Part shown: positions 35,201-45,281 of the stretch, piece after piece
How positions within the stretch are numbered: position 1 is the stretch's first letter
Layout of the letters: the number at the start of each line of letters is the position of its first letter
Source of the DNA: Kriegella sp963975415
Lineage (GTDB): Bacteria; Bacteroidota; Bacteroidia; Flavobacteriales; Flavobacteriaceae
Direction: 5' to 3'
Length of the DNA: 64,000 nucleotides
NCBI RefSeq assembly: GCF_963975415.1
Contig: NZ_CAXBGN010000008.1
Coordinates: forward strand, 62,001-126,000
The notes under the pieces: model-generated
What the model saw: only the letters and a program-made list of their open reading frames with translations
Told to the model about the DNA's origin: nothing
Databases searched by the model: none
Program-made: the position numbers and the translations under genes

Positions 35201-37729
35201 ATGACCATAAAAAGAAGAAAATTTATTCAAAATCTAGGACTTGCCGTACCCATGCTGGCAAGTCCTTTTAGCCCTATTCTAGCAAAAGAAATGACTTTGT
35301 CTCAGGAAGGCACACTAGACGTTGCCGATAAACCATTGAAGGCTGACTTTAAAAAGTTTAATGACAGGGTTTGGATCGGTAATTCATTTTGGGCCGTACC
35401 TATGGAAGATTGGGGAATTAAGAACGGCCGACTTGAATTTTCCGGTGTAGAGAAACAATCTCGCTTGCATGTGCTGACCCACGTACTTGGCAAAAATAAA
35501 GGAGATTTTGTACTATCGGGTAACTTAGGATTGCTGGAAGATAGAGACAATAAAGGGGCTGTCGGATTTGCTGTCGGAATAAAAGACCATACCGATTCGC
35601 AAAGTGTTAAGGCGGCTTGTTATTTTGGAAAAGGGGTTTCCGTTGGGATCAGTTTGAATAGCGAAATCTATATCGGTAACAAAAAAGCGACAATGCCCAA
35701 TGGGTTTAGCTTTCAAGAATTTTCATTAAAGCTTGAAGGCCAGAACAATGGAAATCAGACAGAACTTATACTTTTAGCTACCGATGAAAATGGTAAAGAA
35801 GCAACTTTAGCGCATAGTGTAAAAGGTAACTTAGAGGGGTTGGTCGCCTTGGAAAACAAGGGCGAGCAAAAAAATGAGAGCACCTTTTGGTGGAGCGGAA
35901 TGCAATTATCAGGCTCTAAAATAACACATAAACCTAAAAATAGCTTTGGTCCAATTTTATGGGCTATGTATACGCTGTCACGAGGCAAGCTGAAATTAAT
36001 GGCGCAACTTCCTCCGATAGGGATTAAAGATTCACAAACTATTGAATTGGAGTTGTTTAAAAATGGAAAGTGGAAGAAAGAAACCAAAGGAAAAATCGAT
36101 TCGGTTTCGTTTACTTCCATTTTTACCCTTGACGATTGGGATGCTTCTGAAGACATAAAGTATCGTTTGCGATACACTTTAGACAAAGAAAGATATAGCT
36201 ATGACGGTGTGATACGAGAAGAACCAACGGACCGACCTTTAACGTTTGGCGGGCTTACTTGTCAACATGCGATGGGGTTTCCGTATCGTCCTTTGGTTGA
36301 AAACCTTGATAAGTCGAATCCTGATATGTTGTATTTTTCGGGGGATCAGTTGTACGAAGGTAATGGAGGGTATCCTATAAAAAGACAACCTGAAGATAAG
36401 GCTATACTCAACTATTTGGGTAAATGGTATATGTTCGGTTGGGCGTTCGGCGATGTGTTAAGAAATCGACCTAGTATCTGTACACCCGATGATCATGATG
36501 TGTATCAAGGGAACCTTTGGGGAGAAGGTGGAGAACGAATTTCATTTGAAGCATGGGCAAAAGTTCGCGATGCCCACGGTGGGTTAGTGCAAACTCCGAA
36601 TTTCGTAAATATTGTAAACAAGACCCAATGTGGTCATATGCCCGAGGCCTATGATCTGGCGCCAATGAAATCGAACATCAGTACATGGTATACCCATTTG
36701 GTTTATGGAAAAGTAAGTTTTGCAATTGTTAGTGATCGGCTTTTTAAATCTGGTCCGGAAATGGTTAGACCCGGGCAGGGGAGAATTGATCATTTGACAG
36801 CACCGGTTAAGCCTGGTGACCTAGAATCAGATGGCCTTAATTTTATGGGCCAAAGACAGCTTGACTTTTTAAATAATTGGGTTGCCGATTGGAAAGGTGC
36901 AAACATGAAAGTATTGCTTAGTCAAACCTTGTTTTCAAACGTGGGCACGCATCATGGACCGGAAAAACAGTTTCTTTTCGGTGATCTTGATTCCGGAGGA
37001 TGGCCGAAGTCAAGAAGAGATAAGGTAATCCAAACTATTAGAAAGGCCTGTGCTTTTCACATTAATGGGGATCAGCATTTACCATTTATGGTTCAATATA
37101 GCGTAGATGAGCCAAGGGACGGAGGGTGGACCTTCTGTACGCCTGCTATTTCTACGGGTTATCCGCGATGGGGGCAACCTGATGCGGTAAATGTGCCTTT
37201 TTCAGATAGACCAGCGCACGGTTTACCCAATACGGGATGTTATCGTGATGGTTTTGGTAATGATAACTATATCTATGCCGTAGGTAACCCTACCGATGAT
37301 TTTGAAGAGGAAACAGATCGATATCAAAGAGCTCAGAAGAAAGCTTCTGGTTATGGCCTAGTAACTTTTAATACCTCTGAACGAACAATAAAAATGGAAG
37401 CAATTCGCTTTTTGGCAGATTTGGCGAAGACTTCTGAAGAAAACACCTATCCAGGATGGCCCTTGACAATACAACAAACCGATAATGACGGGCGAAGACC
37501 TTTAGGCTACCTTCCCAAAATAAAGACGGAAAGGCCTGACCAGATGTTGAAAATCGTTAAAGAAGATACGAAAGAATTGGTACGCGCCATACGAATTAAA
37601 GGCCACACTTATACACCTGCGGTTTACGATTTGGCCAAATATACTTTGATCGTCGGTGAAGGTAAATCGGAAACGGAGCTGACCGGAATAGAAATCACCA
37701 TTGACCCTACAGAGGAAGTCTCGGTTTAG
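35201..37729 (+). CDS. Tat-exported PhoD-like metallophosphoesterase with extra N-terminal module
   Basis: The 842-residue protein begins with a twin-arginine signal (IKRRKFIQN, then a hydrophobic stretch to about 28). The metallophosphoesterase part starts near residue 345: DMLYFSGDQLYEG and TPDDHDVYQGNLWGEGG are the PhoD-type metal motifs, with FHINGDQHLPF further on. About 300 residues precede it; residues 45-240 look like a beta-sandwich with no motif I can name. Typical PhoD enzymes are about 500-600 residues, so this is long. PhoD acts on phosphate mono- or diesters; between SusD and a sulfatase it might instead act on a glycan-linked ester, which is speculation. The gene lies 14 bases after susD. 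Confidence 0.85.
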   Translation: MTIKRRKFIQNLGLAVPMLASPFSPILAKEMTLSQEGTLDVADKPLKADFKKFNDRVWIGNSFWAVPMEDWGIKNGRLEFSGVEKQSRLHVLTHVLGKNKGDFVLSGNLGLLEDRDNKGAVGFAVGIKDHTDSQSVKAACYFGKGVSVGISLNSEIYIGNKKATMPNGFSFQEFSLKLEGQNNGNQTELILLATDENGKEATLAHSVKGNLEGLVALENKGEQKNESTFWWSGMQLSGSKITHKPKNSFGPILWAMYTLSRGKLKLMAQLPPIGIKDSQTIELELFKNGKWKKETKGKIDSVSFTSIFTLDDWDASEDIKYRLRYTLDKERYSYDGVIREEPTDRPLTFGGLTCQHAMGFPYRPLVENLDKSNPDMLYFSGDQLYEGNGGYPIKRQPEDKAILNYLGKWYMFGWAFGDVLRNRPSICTPDDHDVYQGNLWGEGGERISFEAWAKVRDAHGGLVQTPNFVNIVNKTQCGHMPEAYDLAPMKSNISTWYTHLVYGKVSFAIVSDRLFKSGPEMVRPGQGRIDHLTAPVKPGDLESDGLNFMGQRQLDFLNNWVADWKGANMKVLLSQTLFSNVGTHHGPEKQFLFGDLDSGGWPKSRRDKVIQTIRKACAFHINGDQHLPFMVQYSVDEPRDGGWTFCTPAISTGYPRWGQPDAVNVPFSDRPAHGLPNTGCYRDGFGNDNYIYAVGNPTDDFEEETDRYQRAQKKASGYGLVTFNTSERTIKMEAIRFLADLAKTSEENTYPGWPLTIQQTDNDGRRPLGYLPKIKTERPDQMLKIVKEDTKELVRAIRIKGHTYTPAVYDLAKYTLIVGEGKSETELTGIEITIDPTEEVSV

Positions 37730-37780
37730 TAAAAAACCATAAATTTGAAACAAATTAATTATAAAAATACCAAACAGTTC

Positions 37781-39343
37781 ATGACAAGTTTAAGGAATTA
37801 TTTTTTCAAAGTCACGCTTTTATTGCTAGTGTTGTCCGGATGTAAATCAAAAGAGGAAAAAACGGTGGCGCAAGTCGAAAGCCCGAAGCAACCCAACGTT
37901 GTTTTTATTTATATGGATGATTTGGGTTACGGTGATGTAAGTGCATACGGGGCAACAGAACTTATTACGCCGAATTTCGATGCCTTGGCCGAAGGGGGTG
38001 TTCGCTTTACCAATGGTTATGCAACCTCGGCAACCTGTACACCAAGCCGATATGCAATACTTACGGGGCGTTATCCTTGGCGGAATAAAGATGCCAAAAT
38101 ACTTCCGGGTACCGCACCTTTAATCATAAGTACAGATCAATTGACCGTTCCAAAAATGTTAAAGGAAAAGGGTTACGCTACGGGCATTGTTGGCAAATGG
38201 CACTTGGGCTTGGGTAATGGAAACGTGAATTGGAACGAAAGAGTATCTCCGGGACCCAATGAAGTCGGCTTTGACTATTCTTATATATTGGCAGCAACGC
38301 AGGATAGGGTGCCTACAGTGTACATAGACAACGGAAATGTAGATGGTTTGGATCCGAACGACCCTATAGAAGTGAGTTATAAAAAGAATTTTGAAGGGGA
38401 ACCCACAGGATTGAAGAATCCGGAGTTGACAACAATGAAATGGCACCATGGTCACAATAATAGTATTGTAAATGGAATTCCACGTATTGGGTACATGAAA
38501 GGTGGTGAGGCCGCCAAGTGGAGCGATATCGATATGGCAGATCACTTTCTGGCCAAAGCACAGGAATATGTTACTGCGCATAAAAATGAACCCTTCTTTT
38601 TGTATTATGCCTTGCAGCAACCACATGTACCGCGTACACCGCACCCACGTTTCGAGGGAAAATCAGGTATGGGGCCAAGAGGTGATGTTATTCTGGAAGC
38701 GGATTGGGTTGTGGGTGAATTCATGAAGACTTTAGAAAGTGAAGGACTGCTGGAGAATACACTTATTGTTTTTTCAAGTGATAACGGCCCCGTAGTCAAC
38801 GATGGTTATTATGATGATGCTGTAGAGAAATTAGGAGATCATACACCTGCAGGCCCGCTACGTGGGGGCAAGTACAGTCTCTTCGAAGCTGGTACTCGTG
38901 TACCTTTTATAACTTATTGGAAAGGTACGATTTCACCTGGCACATCTGATGCGATGGTGAGCCAAGTAGATCTACTTACTTCGGTAGCCGCCTTGGTCGG
39001 TAGTGATAAAAAAGGTGAAGATAGCGAGAACCTTCTTGATGCTTTTATGGGAAAAACGGATAACGGTAGAAATGAATTGGTATTGGAAGCAACTTCAAGA
39101 ACTGCTTTCAGACAAGGCGATTGGGCTATGATTCCACCATACAAAGGGACGGCCATTAATAAGTACGTAAATATAGAATTGGGTAATGACAGTGAATACC
39201 AATTGTACAATTTGAAAGAAGACTTGGGGCAAACCAAAAACTTGGCAAAAGAAAATCCAAAAAAATTGCAGGAAATGCTTCAATCCTACGAAGCTATTAG
39301 AGGTGAAAGTAATACTAAAATCAAGGAATTGGAATTGAAATAA
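37781..39343 (+). CDS. S1-family sulfatase, lipoprotein
   Basis: The ATG at 37781 gives a lipoprotein signal (FKVTLLLLVLSGC, Cys21); the frame is open to TTG at 37745, which I reject because it places basic residues before the signal without benefit. The 520-residue protein has VVFIYMDDLGYGDVSAYG (41-58) for the metal aspartates, CTPSRYAILTGRYPWR (86-101) for the formylglycine Cys86, GKWHLGLG and VFSSDNGPVV later. The Thr in C-T-P-S-R is common among S1 enzymes. It lies 51 bases after the PhoD-like gene, last of the second sigma-controlled operon, and should remove sulfate from glycan in the periplasm. Confidence 0.93.
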   Translation: MTSLRNYFFKVTLLLLVLSGCKSKEEKTVAQVESPKQPNVVFIYMDDLGYGDVSAYGATELITPNFDALAEGGVRFTNGYATSATCTPSRYAILTGRYPWRNKDAKILPGTAPLIISTDQLTVPKMLKEKGYATGIVGKWHLGLGNGNVNWNERVSPGPNEVGFDYSYILAATQDRVPTVYIDNGNVDGLDPNDPIEVSYKKNFEGEPTGLKNPELTTMKWHHGHNNSIVNGIPRIGYMKGGEAAKWSDIDMADHFLAKAQEYVTAHKNEPFFLYYALQQPHVPRTPHPRFEGKSGMGPRGDVILEADWVVGEFMKTLESEGLLENTLIVFSSDNGPVVNDGYYDDAVEKLGDHTPAGPLRGGKYSLFEAGTRVPFITYWKGTISPGTSDAMVSQVDLLTSVAALVGSDKKGEDSENLLDAFMGKTDNGRNELVLEATSRTAFRQGDWAMIPPYKGTAINKYVNIELGNDSEYQLYNLKEDLGQTKNLAKENPKKLQEMLQSYEAIRGESNTKIKELELK

Positions 39344-39624
39344 AAATTAGGGGAACTCTTGCATTTAAAAAATGTAGAAAGGGAACCGAACATACTTAAA
39401 ATACAGGCCGTGTAGGGGTAAAGCACTTTCGTAATGAGCGTGTTATATCGGGCACGGCTTTTTATTTTCTTTTTTATATGGAAAAAAAATTGGATATTTG
39501 AGGCATCATGAAGTTGTAAAATTATGTTTTATATAGATGTCACAGGGTTTATTCCCAAGAAGTAATCGAATCATCTTCGGTCGATTTTTGACGTCTCCTT
39601 TTTTTCAACATAATTTCTTCCAAA

Positions 39625-41034
39625 ATGCAACATTCTAGTAGAATACCCTTTAAAAAAATAATTCAATATTTTGTTATAGCCGTAACTGGCAAAGAAACGG
39701 AATTTACGACCGGTAGCATTCGTAAGGCAATTTTCATGCTGTCCATTCCCATGATTTTGGAAATGATGATGGAATCTATTTTTGCCATTGTCGATATTGC
39801 CTATGTTTCCCAAGTAAGTGTAAATGCAGTAGCAACCATAGGCCTTACCGAGTCTGTAATCACCTTGGTGTATGCAGTGGCGATTGGTTTAAGTATGGCT
39901 GCAACTGCCGTTGTGGCCCGTAGAATAGGAGAAAAAGATATTCAAGGTGCCCGAGAGACCGCTGTTCAAGCTATTGCCCTAGGCGTTGTGGTTTCCACCA
40001 TCGTGGGGGTGATCGGTTTTGTTTATGCCAAAGAAATATTGGCACTCATGGGCGGGGAGCCTGATCTGATTGCTGAAGGTTATGGGTATACCCAACTATT
40101 GATAGGGGGCAACATCACCATTCTCTTGTTGTTTTTGATTAACGCGATTTTCCGTGGCGCAGGAGATGCCTCTGTGGCAATGTGGGCATTGGTACTTTCA
40201 AACGGACTCAATATTATTCTAGACCCCATTTTTATTTTTGGATGGGGCCCCATTCCAGAATATGGTGTCACAGGAGCCGCCATTGCAACGAATATCGGAC
40301 GGGGGACCGCCGTACTTTTTCAACTTTGTGTACTTTTCTTTGGATGGAGCCGTATACAAATCGGTTTTCAAGATATCGTCATCCGTTTTAAGGTGATGTT
40401 AAATCTTATCAGGGTTTCGCTGGGAGGCATAGCCCAGTTTTTAATCGGGACCTCTAGTTGGGTCTTTTTAATGCGAATGATGTCAGAGTTTGGAAGTGAA
40501 GTCCTTGCCGGGTATACGATTGCCATTCGCGTGATGATGTTTACGTTGATGCCATCGTGGGGCATGAGCAATGCTGCAGCAACATTGGTCGGTCAGAATC
40601 TGGGTGCACAGCAACCTGATCGGGCCGAAACTTCCGTTTGGAAAACTGGAAAGTACAACGCCTATTTTATGGGCGTTGTTTCCTTGATTTACCTGTTTTT
40701 TGCGTACGAAATTGTAGGATGGTTCAATACCAATCCCATAGTAATCGAAAACGGGGGACTCTGTCTTCAGATTATTGCTGGAGGCTATATTTTCTATGCC
40801 TACGGAATGGTCGTTACCCAAGCATTTAACGGAGCCGGCGATACAGGCACACCTACGAAGCTAAATGTATTTGCGTTTTGGTTGTTTCAATTGCCATTGG
40901 CCTATTTGATGGCGATAACTTTAAATATGGGGGCGATTGGCGTTTTTATAGCCATCACGGCAGCTGAAGTATTATTAGCGGTCATTTCTATGGTATGGTT
41001 TAAAAAAGGAAACTGGAAAAAAGTTAGGGTGTGA
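39625..41034 (+). CDS. MATE-family multidrug/cation efflux transporter
   Basis: The 469-residue protein is strongly hydrophobic with about 12 membrane segments in two halves, typical for MATE. Recognisable text includes IRKAIFMLSIPMILEMMMESIF near the N-terminus, GAGDASVAMWALVLSNGLNIILDPIFIFGWG in the middle and FNGAGDTGTPTKLNVFAFWLFQLPLAY near the C-terminus; the GAGDT/S pair is a family signature. It would export cationic compounds using a sodium or proton gradient. It has no evident link to the polysaccharide loci. The gap before it (39344-39624) has a 6-base-pair GCCGTG/CACGGC hairpin with a long loop at 39407-39458, possibly a weak terminator. Confidence 0.93.
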   Translation: MQHSSRIPFKKIIQYFVIAVTGKETEFTTGSIRKAIFMLSIPMILEMMMESIFAIVDIAYVSQVSVNAVATIGLTESVITLVYAVAIGLSMAATAVVARRIGEKDIQGARETAVQAIALGVVVSTIVGVIGFVYAKEILALMGGEPDLIAEGYGYTQLLIGGNITILLLFLINAIFRGAGDASVAMWALVLSNGLNIILDPIFIFGWGPIPEYGVTGAAIATNIGRGTAVLFQLCVLFFGWSRIQIGFQDIVIRFKVMLNLIRVSLGGIAQFLIGTSSWVFLMRMMSEFGSEVLAGYTIAIRVMMFTLMPSWGMSNAAATLVGQNLGAQQPDRAETSVWKTGKYNAYFMGVVSLIYLFFAYEIVGWFNTNPIVIENGGLCLQIIAGGYIFYAYGMVVTQAFNGAGDTGTPTKLNVFAFWLFQLPLAYLMAITLNMGAIGVFIAITAAEVLLAVISMVWFKKGNWKKVRV

Positions 41035-41074
41035 TGCCGTTTTTGTAACTTTAATGCTTTTAAATTTCGATACA

Positions 41075-42244
41075 ATGGATGAAAATAAAATAGGGCTAAA
41101 TACCATTTGTACCCATGTTGGGGAAGTAAGGGACGAACAGTTCAAAGGAGCAATTTCTCCCTTGTACATGAGCACTTCTTATGCCTTTGAAGATGTAGAA
41201 GTTAAGCGATATCCGAGATATTTCAATACACCCAATCAAGAAGCTTTATGCAAGAAAATTGCACTTTTAGAGCATGCCGAATCAGGGTTGATTTTTGGCA
41301 GTGGCATGGCGGCGATAAGCACGTCGCTGATGGCATTTTTACAGGCGGGAGACCATGTGGTGCTACAACAAATATTGTATGGGGGAACCTTTCATTTGAT
41401 TCATGAGGAATTCAATAAATTCGGAATCGAATATTCGTTTACCGAGGGTTGGCGGCCAGAAGACTTTGAGGCCAAAATACGACCTAATACCAAAGTCGTT
41501 TATATAGAAACACCATCCAATCCGCTATTGACGATTACAGATTTAAAGGGTGTGGCACAGATTGCTAAAAAACACGGAATCGTTTCCATGATCGACAATA
41601 CATTTGCTAGCCCTGTAAATCAAAACCCTATTGATTTCGGTATCGATGTAGTTATTCATAGTGCTACAAAATATATGGGTGGTCATTCCGATATTTTGGC
41701 AGGTGCAGTTGCCTCATCCGAAGAAAATATCGATCGAATTTTCAGTTTGGCAAAGAACTTTGGTGGTAGCCTTAGCGATTACACCGTTTGGTTGCTAGAA
41801 CGAAGCCTAAAAACTATGGGAATCCGGGTAAAGGCCCAGAATGAGAATGCCCAGCGTATGGCCGAATATTTGGACCGAAACGAGAATATTAAAAATGTAT
41901 ATTATCCAGGTTTGTCAAGTCATCCTGATCACGTCCTTGCAAAATCACAGATGAAAGGTTTTGGAGGGATGTTATCCTTTGAATTGAAAGATGATTTGGA
42001 TGCATCACAATTTCAAAAATCCTTGCAATTGATTAAACCTTCCATGAGTTTGGCGGGTGTTGAAAGTACCGTGCTATCTCCAGCGCTCACTTCCCATGCT
42101 TTGTTAGGTACGGAGGAAAGGGAAAAACAGGGAATCTCGGACGGATTGATTCGATTTTCTGTTGGAATCGAAGAAATAGAAGACTTGATTGCAGATATAG
42201 AACAGGCAATGGAACAAGTGAAAGTAGCTGGAATACATATGTAG
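41075..42244 (+). CDS. PLP-dependent trans-sulfuration enzyme (Cys/Met metabolism family)
   Basis: I prefer the ATG at 41075 (MDENKIGLNTICTHVGEV, 389 residues), because a TAACTTTA promoter-like element sits at 41046-41053, overlapping the alternative ATG at 41054. The fold-type I motifs are YRYFNTPNQEALCKKIALLE-like text (YPRYFNTPN), SGMAAIS, the cofactor-stacking region QQILYGGT, DNTFASP, and SATKYMGGHSDILAG, whose Lys binds PLP. It belongs with cystathionine gamma-synthase/lyase and methionine gamma-lyase; motifs alone do not separate these. It is cytoplasmic and lies 40 bases after the MATE gene. Confidence 0.9.
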   Translation: MDENKIGLNTICTHVGEVRDEQFKGAISPLYMSTSYAFEDVEVKRYPRYFNTPNQEALCKKIALLEHAESGLIFGSGMAAISTSLMAFLQAGDHVVLQQILYGGTFHLIHEEFNKFGIEYSFTEGWRPEDFEAKIRPNTKVVYIETPSNPLLTITDLKGVAQIAKKHGIVSMIDNTFASPVNQNPIDFGIDVVIHSATKYMGGHSDILAGAVASSEENIDRIFSLAKNFGGSLSDYTVWLLERSLKTMGIRVKAQNENAQRMAEYLDRNENIKNVYYPGLSSHPDHVLAKSQMKGFGGMLSFELKDDLDASQFQKSLQLIKPSMSLAGVESTVLSPALTSHALLGTEEREKQGISDGLIRFSVGIEEIEDLIADIEQAMEQVKVAGIHM

Positions 42245-42327
42245 TAATGTATGTTATATTTTGGTGTGTTTGGTTCGATTGAATTACAGCGTATAAAAGA
42301 GAAGAAGTTGTTAAGAATGGGGCAAAA

Positions 42328-42360
42328 TTTCGTCTAACCCGATAAATGTCCATATTTTTG
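42328..42360 (+). promoter_or_regulatory. Promoter of bshB1
   Basis: TTTC at 42328-42331 (TTTG-like) is followed after 21 bases by TATTTTTG (42353-42360), an exact TAnnTTTG. Transcription would begin near 42367, about 87 bases before the ATG at 42454. Confidence 0.5.
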
Positions 42361-42453
42361 CCCGCATTTCGTTAATCTTTGGGCTTTCATGCCTAATCGT
42401 TTGAAGCAAGCAGTTAAGCGGTGCAACCAAATTCACGAACAAAATAAGAGTAA

Positions 42454-43173
42454 ATGAAATTAGATATATTGGTTTTCGGGGCCCATCCCGATGATGCCGA
42501 GCTAGGGGCAGGAGGCACAATTGCAATGGAAATCGCACAAGGAAAAAAAATAGGAATCGTTGATTTGACTCAAGGAGAACTTGGTACTAGAGGTTCCGCT
42601 GAAATCAGAAGTGAAGAGGCTGCTGCTTCGGCAAAAATTTTAGGTGTTTCAATTCGAGAGAATTTAGGCTTTTCCGATGGTTTCTTTGTGAATGATAGCG
42701 AACATCAAGTGGAGGTTATCAAAATGATTCGAAAGTATCGTCCTGAAATCGTGCTCTGTAATGCTGTGGAAGACAGACATATCGATCATGGCCGGGGAAG
42801 TAAACTAGTCAGTGATGCTTGTTTTTTAAGTGGGTTGGTTAAAATAGAGACGGTTTTGGATGATGAGGAAATACAGCCCGTCTGGCGACCAAAAAATGTA
42901 TATCATTATATTCAATGGAAAAATCTGAAGCCTGATTTTGTGGTTGATATTTCTGGTTTTTTACACAAAAAGAAAGAAGCTATTTTGGCCTATTCTTCAC
43001 AGTTTCACGATCCGAAAAGTTCAGAACCTGAAACCCCAATTAGCAGTGTTAATTTTCTAGACAGTGTAGAGTATAGGGCCCGAGACCTTGGACGATTAGT
43101 AGGGGTCGACCATGCGGAGGGTTTTACCACGGAAAAGCATATAGCTATCAAGAGCTTGAATGCTATTTTTTAA
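42454..43173 (+). CDS. bshB1: Bacillithiol biosynthesis deacetylase BshB1
   Basis: The 239-residue protein is a LmbE/PIG-L-type zinc deacetylase: AHPDDAELGAGGT (10-22) holds the HPDDxE metal motif, and DRHIDHGRGSKL (about 108-119) holds the later HxxH. The text LTQGELGTRGSAEIRSEE and LGFSDGFF matches the BshB1 branch. It removes acetyl from GlcNAc-malate to give GlcN-malate, the second step in making the low-molecular-weight thiol bacillithiol in the cytoplasm. BshA and BshC are not in the window. Its stop codon overlaps the stop of the convergent histidine kinase gene by 3 bases. Confidence 0.95.
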   Translation: MKLDILVFGAHPDDAELGAGGTIAMEIAQGKKIGIVDLTQGELGTRGSAEIRSEEAAASAKILGVSIRENLGFSDGFFVNDSEHQVEVIKMIRKYRPEIVLCNAVEDRHIDHGRGSKLVSDACFLSGLVKIETVLDDEEIQPVWRPKNVYHYIQWKNLKPDFVVDISGFLHKKKEAILAYSSQFHDPKSSEPETPISSVNFLDSVEYRARDLGRLVGVDHAEGFTTEKHIAIKSLNAIF

Positions 43174-45281
43174 GCCGTTTGGTGATATATTTTTTTATTC
43201 TTTGGCAAGGTGAAGAAGAAGCAGCTTCCTATTCTTAGGTCGCTTTCTACCCATATGGAACCATTGTTATTCTCGACCATTTCTTTGCACAGTGATAGGC
43301 CAAGACCTGTTCCCTTTTCGTTATTGGTGCCATAGGTAGTCAAATTCGAATTCTTTGCGAATAACCTGTCAGTAGTAGCTTTGTTCATTCCCACACCTGT
43401 ATCTTTTACTGAGATTAACCAGTGCTCGTTTTTTTCTACGGCTTCTATGGTTACCGTTCCATGTTCAGGAGTGAATTTCAACGCGTTGCTGATAAGATTT
43501 CGAACTACAATGTCAATTTGATTTCTATCTGACCAAGTAAGGGTATTATCTGCAATTTTATTGACGAGCTTTATTGATTTGTTTTCGGCAATTTCAGAAA
43601 GCAGATTGATGTTTTCTAAAACTAGGTTTTCGAGTGCTACGGTGTCCTGTTTGGTGACGGCACCGTTCATTTGACTTTGCCCCCATGAAAGCAGGTTGTT
43701 GAGCGTAAATGAAATGTGGTCAATATCCATTCTTAGTTTAGGAATAAAGCTCAGAAACTCGTTTTGGTCAATTTCGTTATCCTTGAAAAGCTTTAGTAAA
43801 CCTTGAAAAGCTCCGATCGGACCTCTGAGATCGTGCCCGATAATAGAAAAAAGCTTGTCTTTGGTTTCATTGTTTTCCATCAATTGTTTTTCGTTGTGTT
43901 CTAAATCTTTGGTCTTTGTCTTTAATTCGGTATTAAGGTTTTTTTGTATCCTCTCATTTCTTCTTACTAATAGTGTAATGGTTAGAAAAACTGCTAAAAT
44001 ACCTAAAGCGGTATATACATAATTTCTTTGTTGTGCCAGGGCTTTTTCATTTTCTATTATGAGCTCTCGCTTTTGCTTATCATGCGCTATTTTGGTTTTG
44101 AGCATGGTAAGACTCTTTTTATTCTCGTTTCTTGATAAGGTATCGGTTATTTTCTGATAGATTTCATGATATTCCAACGCCGACGCAAAATTTTCTTTGT
44201 TCTTATTGACCTTATAAAGGGTTTTTGCGCATTTTTGCATGCCCTCAATAAAGTTTATTTTTTTTGAAGTATGAAAGGCTTTTAAGGCGTATTCTTGAGA
44301 TATACTGTCTTTTTCAAGGCCGAGATACGCTTCTGCCATACCATTTAGTAAATCAATTTTTCCGCGTTCATCTTGCAATTTTTCATGAAGCATTTCACTC
44401 TGTTTGTACCAGTAGAGCGACCAATTAAGCTTTTGTTTTTTTAAATAAATTTTGCCTTTTATTTCGTAGGCATAGGCCAACCAATCGATGATTTCATTTT
44501 TTTCGAATACAGTAATGCTGCTGTTTATATTATACATAGCATACTCCAATTCACCCATGTCGGAATAAAGAGAGGCTATATTACTCATGGTTTCTGCTGA
44601 AAAAATGTCGCTCCCAAGTTTTTGGTTAATTTTCTTTACTTTTTTATAGAACTCCAAGGCCTGCTTGTAATCTTTTTGGGAGGCATAAAGACTGGCAATA
44701 TTTTCATTGATGATCGAAAGCATCAAAAGATTATTTGTCTGTTCGGCCAATTCAATATTTTCGAGATGGCCACTTAACGATTTAGCATAGTCTCCCTTTA
44801 AATTGTATTCGCCCGATAGTTTATTTCTAGCCGTTAGAATCAGTTGCGTGTAATTCTCTTTGACCGAAAGGGCCAATGCTTTTTTATAATTTGAAATAGC
44901 CGTTGAATGATCTCCTTTGTCGGAGTAGTAGTCGCCTAGGCCTATAAGGGCATTTGCCTTTCCTAGTTCGTAGGATATCGAATTACTAAACTTTAAAGCC
45001 TGTTTTGAAAGATGTAAGAGGCTATCGGTTTTGTAAAAACGAATTTCCTTTCCCAACTTATTAAGTAGATTTATGTAAATGGTGTCATTAGAACTGAAAT
45101 TTATATCGGATTTAAGCTGGTTTATTTTCGCTTCGATACTGTCCATTTTAATTTGCTGGGCATTAGAAATTTGCATGAACAGCAGCACCAAAGTAAAAAG
45201 TAATGGAAACTTCTTATTTTTATAAAATGAAGTCAAAATAGGGGTTTTGACCAATAGCATCGTCACGGTTAAATTATTCAA
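43170..45281 (-). CDS. TPR-containing sensor histidine kinase
   Basis: The 703-residue protein has an N-terminal signal or membrane segment (about 25-41, ending SNAQ), a periplasmic tetratricopeptide region (about 60-390; for example ALIGLGDYYSDKGDHSTAISNYKKAL), a coiled stretch, a membrane helix at about 421-439, a HisKA domain with phospho-acceptor His483 in FSIIGHDLRGPIG, and a HATPase domain (NLISNALKFTPEHGTV, DTGVGM, GTGLGLSL). It is of the TPR-sensor type common in Bacteroidota. No response regulator lies next to it, so its partner is elsewhere or it signals to an orphan regulator. It converges on bshB1 with overlapping stops. Signal sensed unknown. Confidence 0.93.
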   Translation of the reverse strand: MNNLTVTMLLVKTPILTSFYKNKKFPLLFTLVLLFMQISNAQQIKMDSIEAKINQLKSDINFSSNDTIYINLLNKLGKEIRFYKTDSLLHLSKQALKFSNSISYELGKANALIGLGDYYSDKGDHSTAISNYKKALALSVKENYTQLILTARNKLSGEYNLKGDYAKSLSGHLENIELAEQTNNLLMLSIINENIASLYASQKDYKQALEFYKKVKKINQKLGSDIFSAETMSNIASLYSDMGELEYAMYNINSSITVFEKNEIIDWLAYAYEIKGKIYLKKQKLNWSLYWYKQSEMLHEKLQDERGKIDLLNGMAEAYLGLEKDSISQEYALKAFHTSKKINFIEGMQKCAKTLYKVNKNKENFASALEYHEIYQKITDTLSRNENKKSLTMLKTKIAHDKQKRELIIENEKALAQQRNYVYTALGILAVFLTITLLVRRNERIQKNLNTELKTKTKDLEHNEKQLMENNETKDKLFSIIGHDLRGPIGAFQGLLKLFKDNEIDQNEFLSFIPKLRMDIDHISFTLNNLLSWGQSQMNGAVTKQDTVALENLVLENINLLSEIAENKSIKLVNKIADNTLTWSDRNQIDIVVRNLISNALKFTPEHGTVTIEAVEKNEHWLISVKDTGVGMNKATTDRLFAKNSNLTTYGTNNEKGTGLGLSLCKEMVENNNGSIWVESDLRIGSCFFFTLPKNKKIYHQTA

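Noticed and set aside
39407..39458. Terminator after the sulfatase ending at 39343
   Set aside because: The stem is only 6 base pairs with a loop of about 40 bases; too weak to list as a feature.
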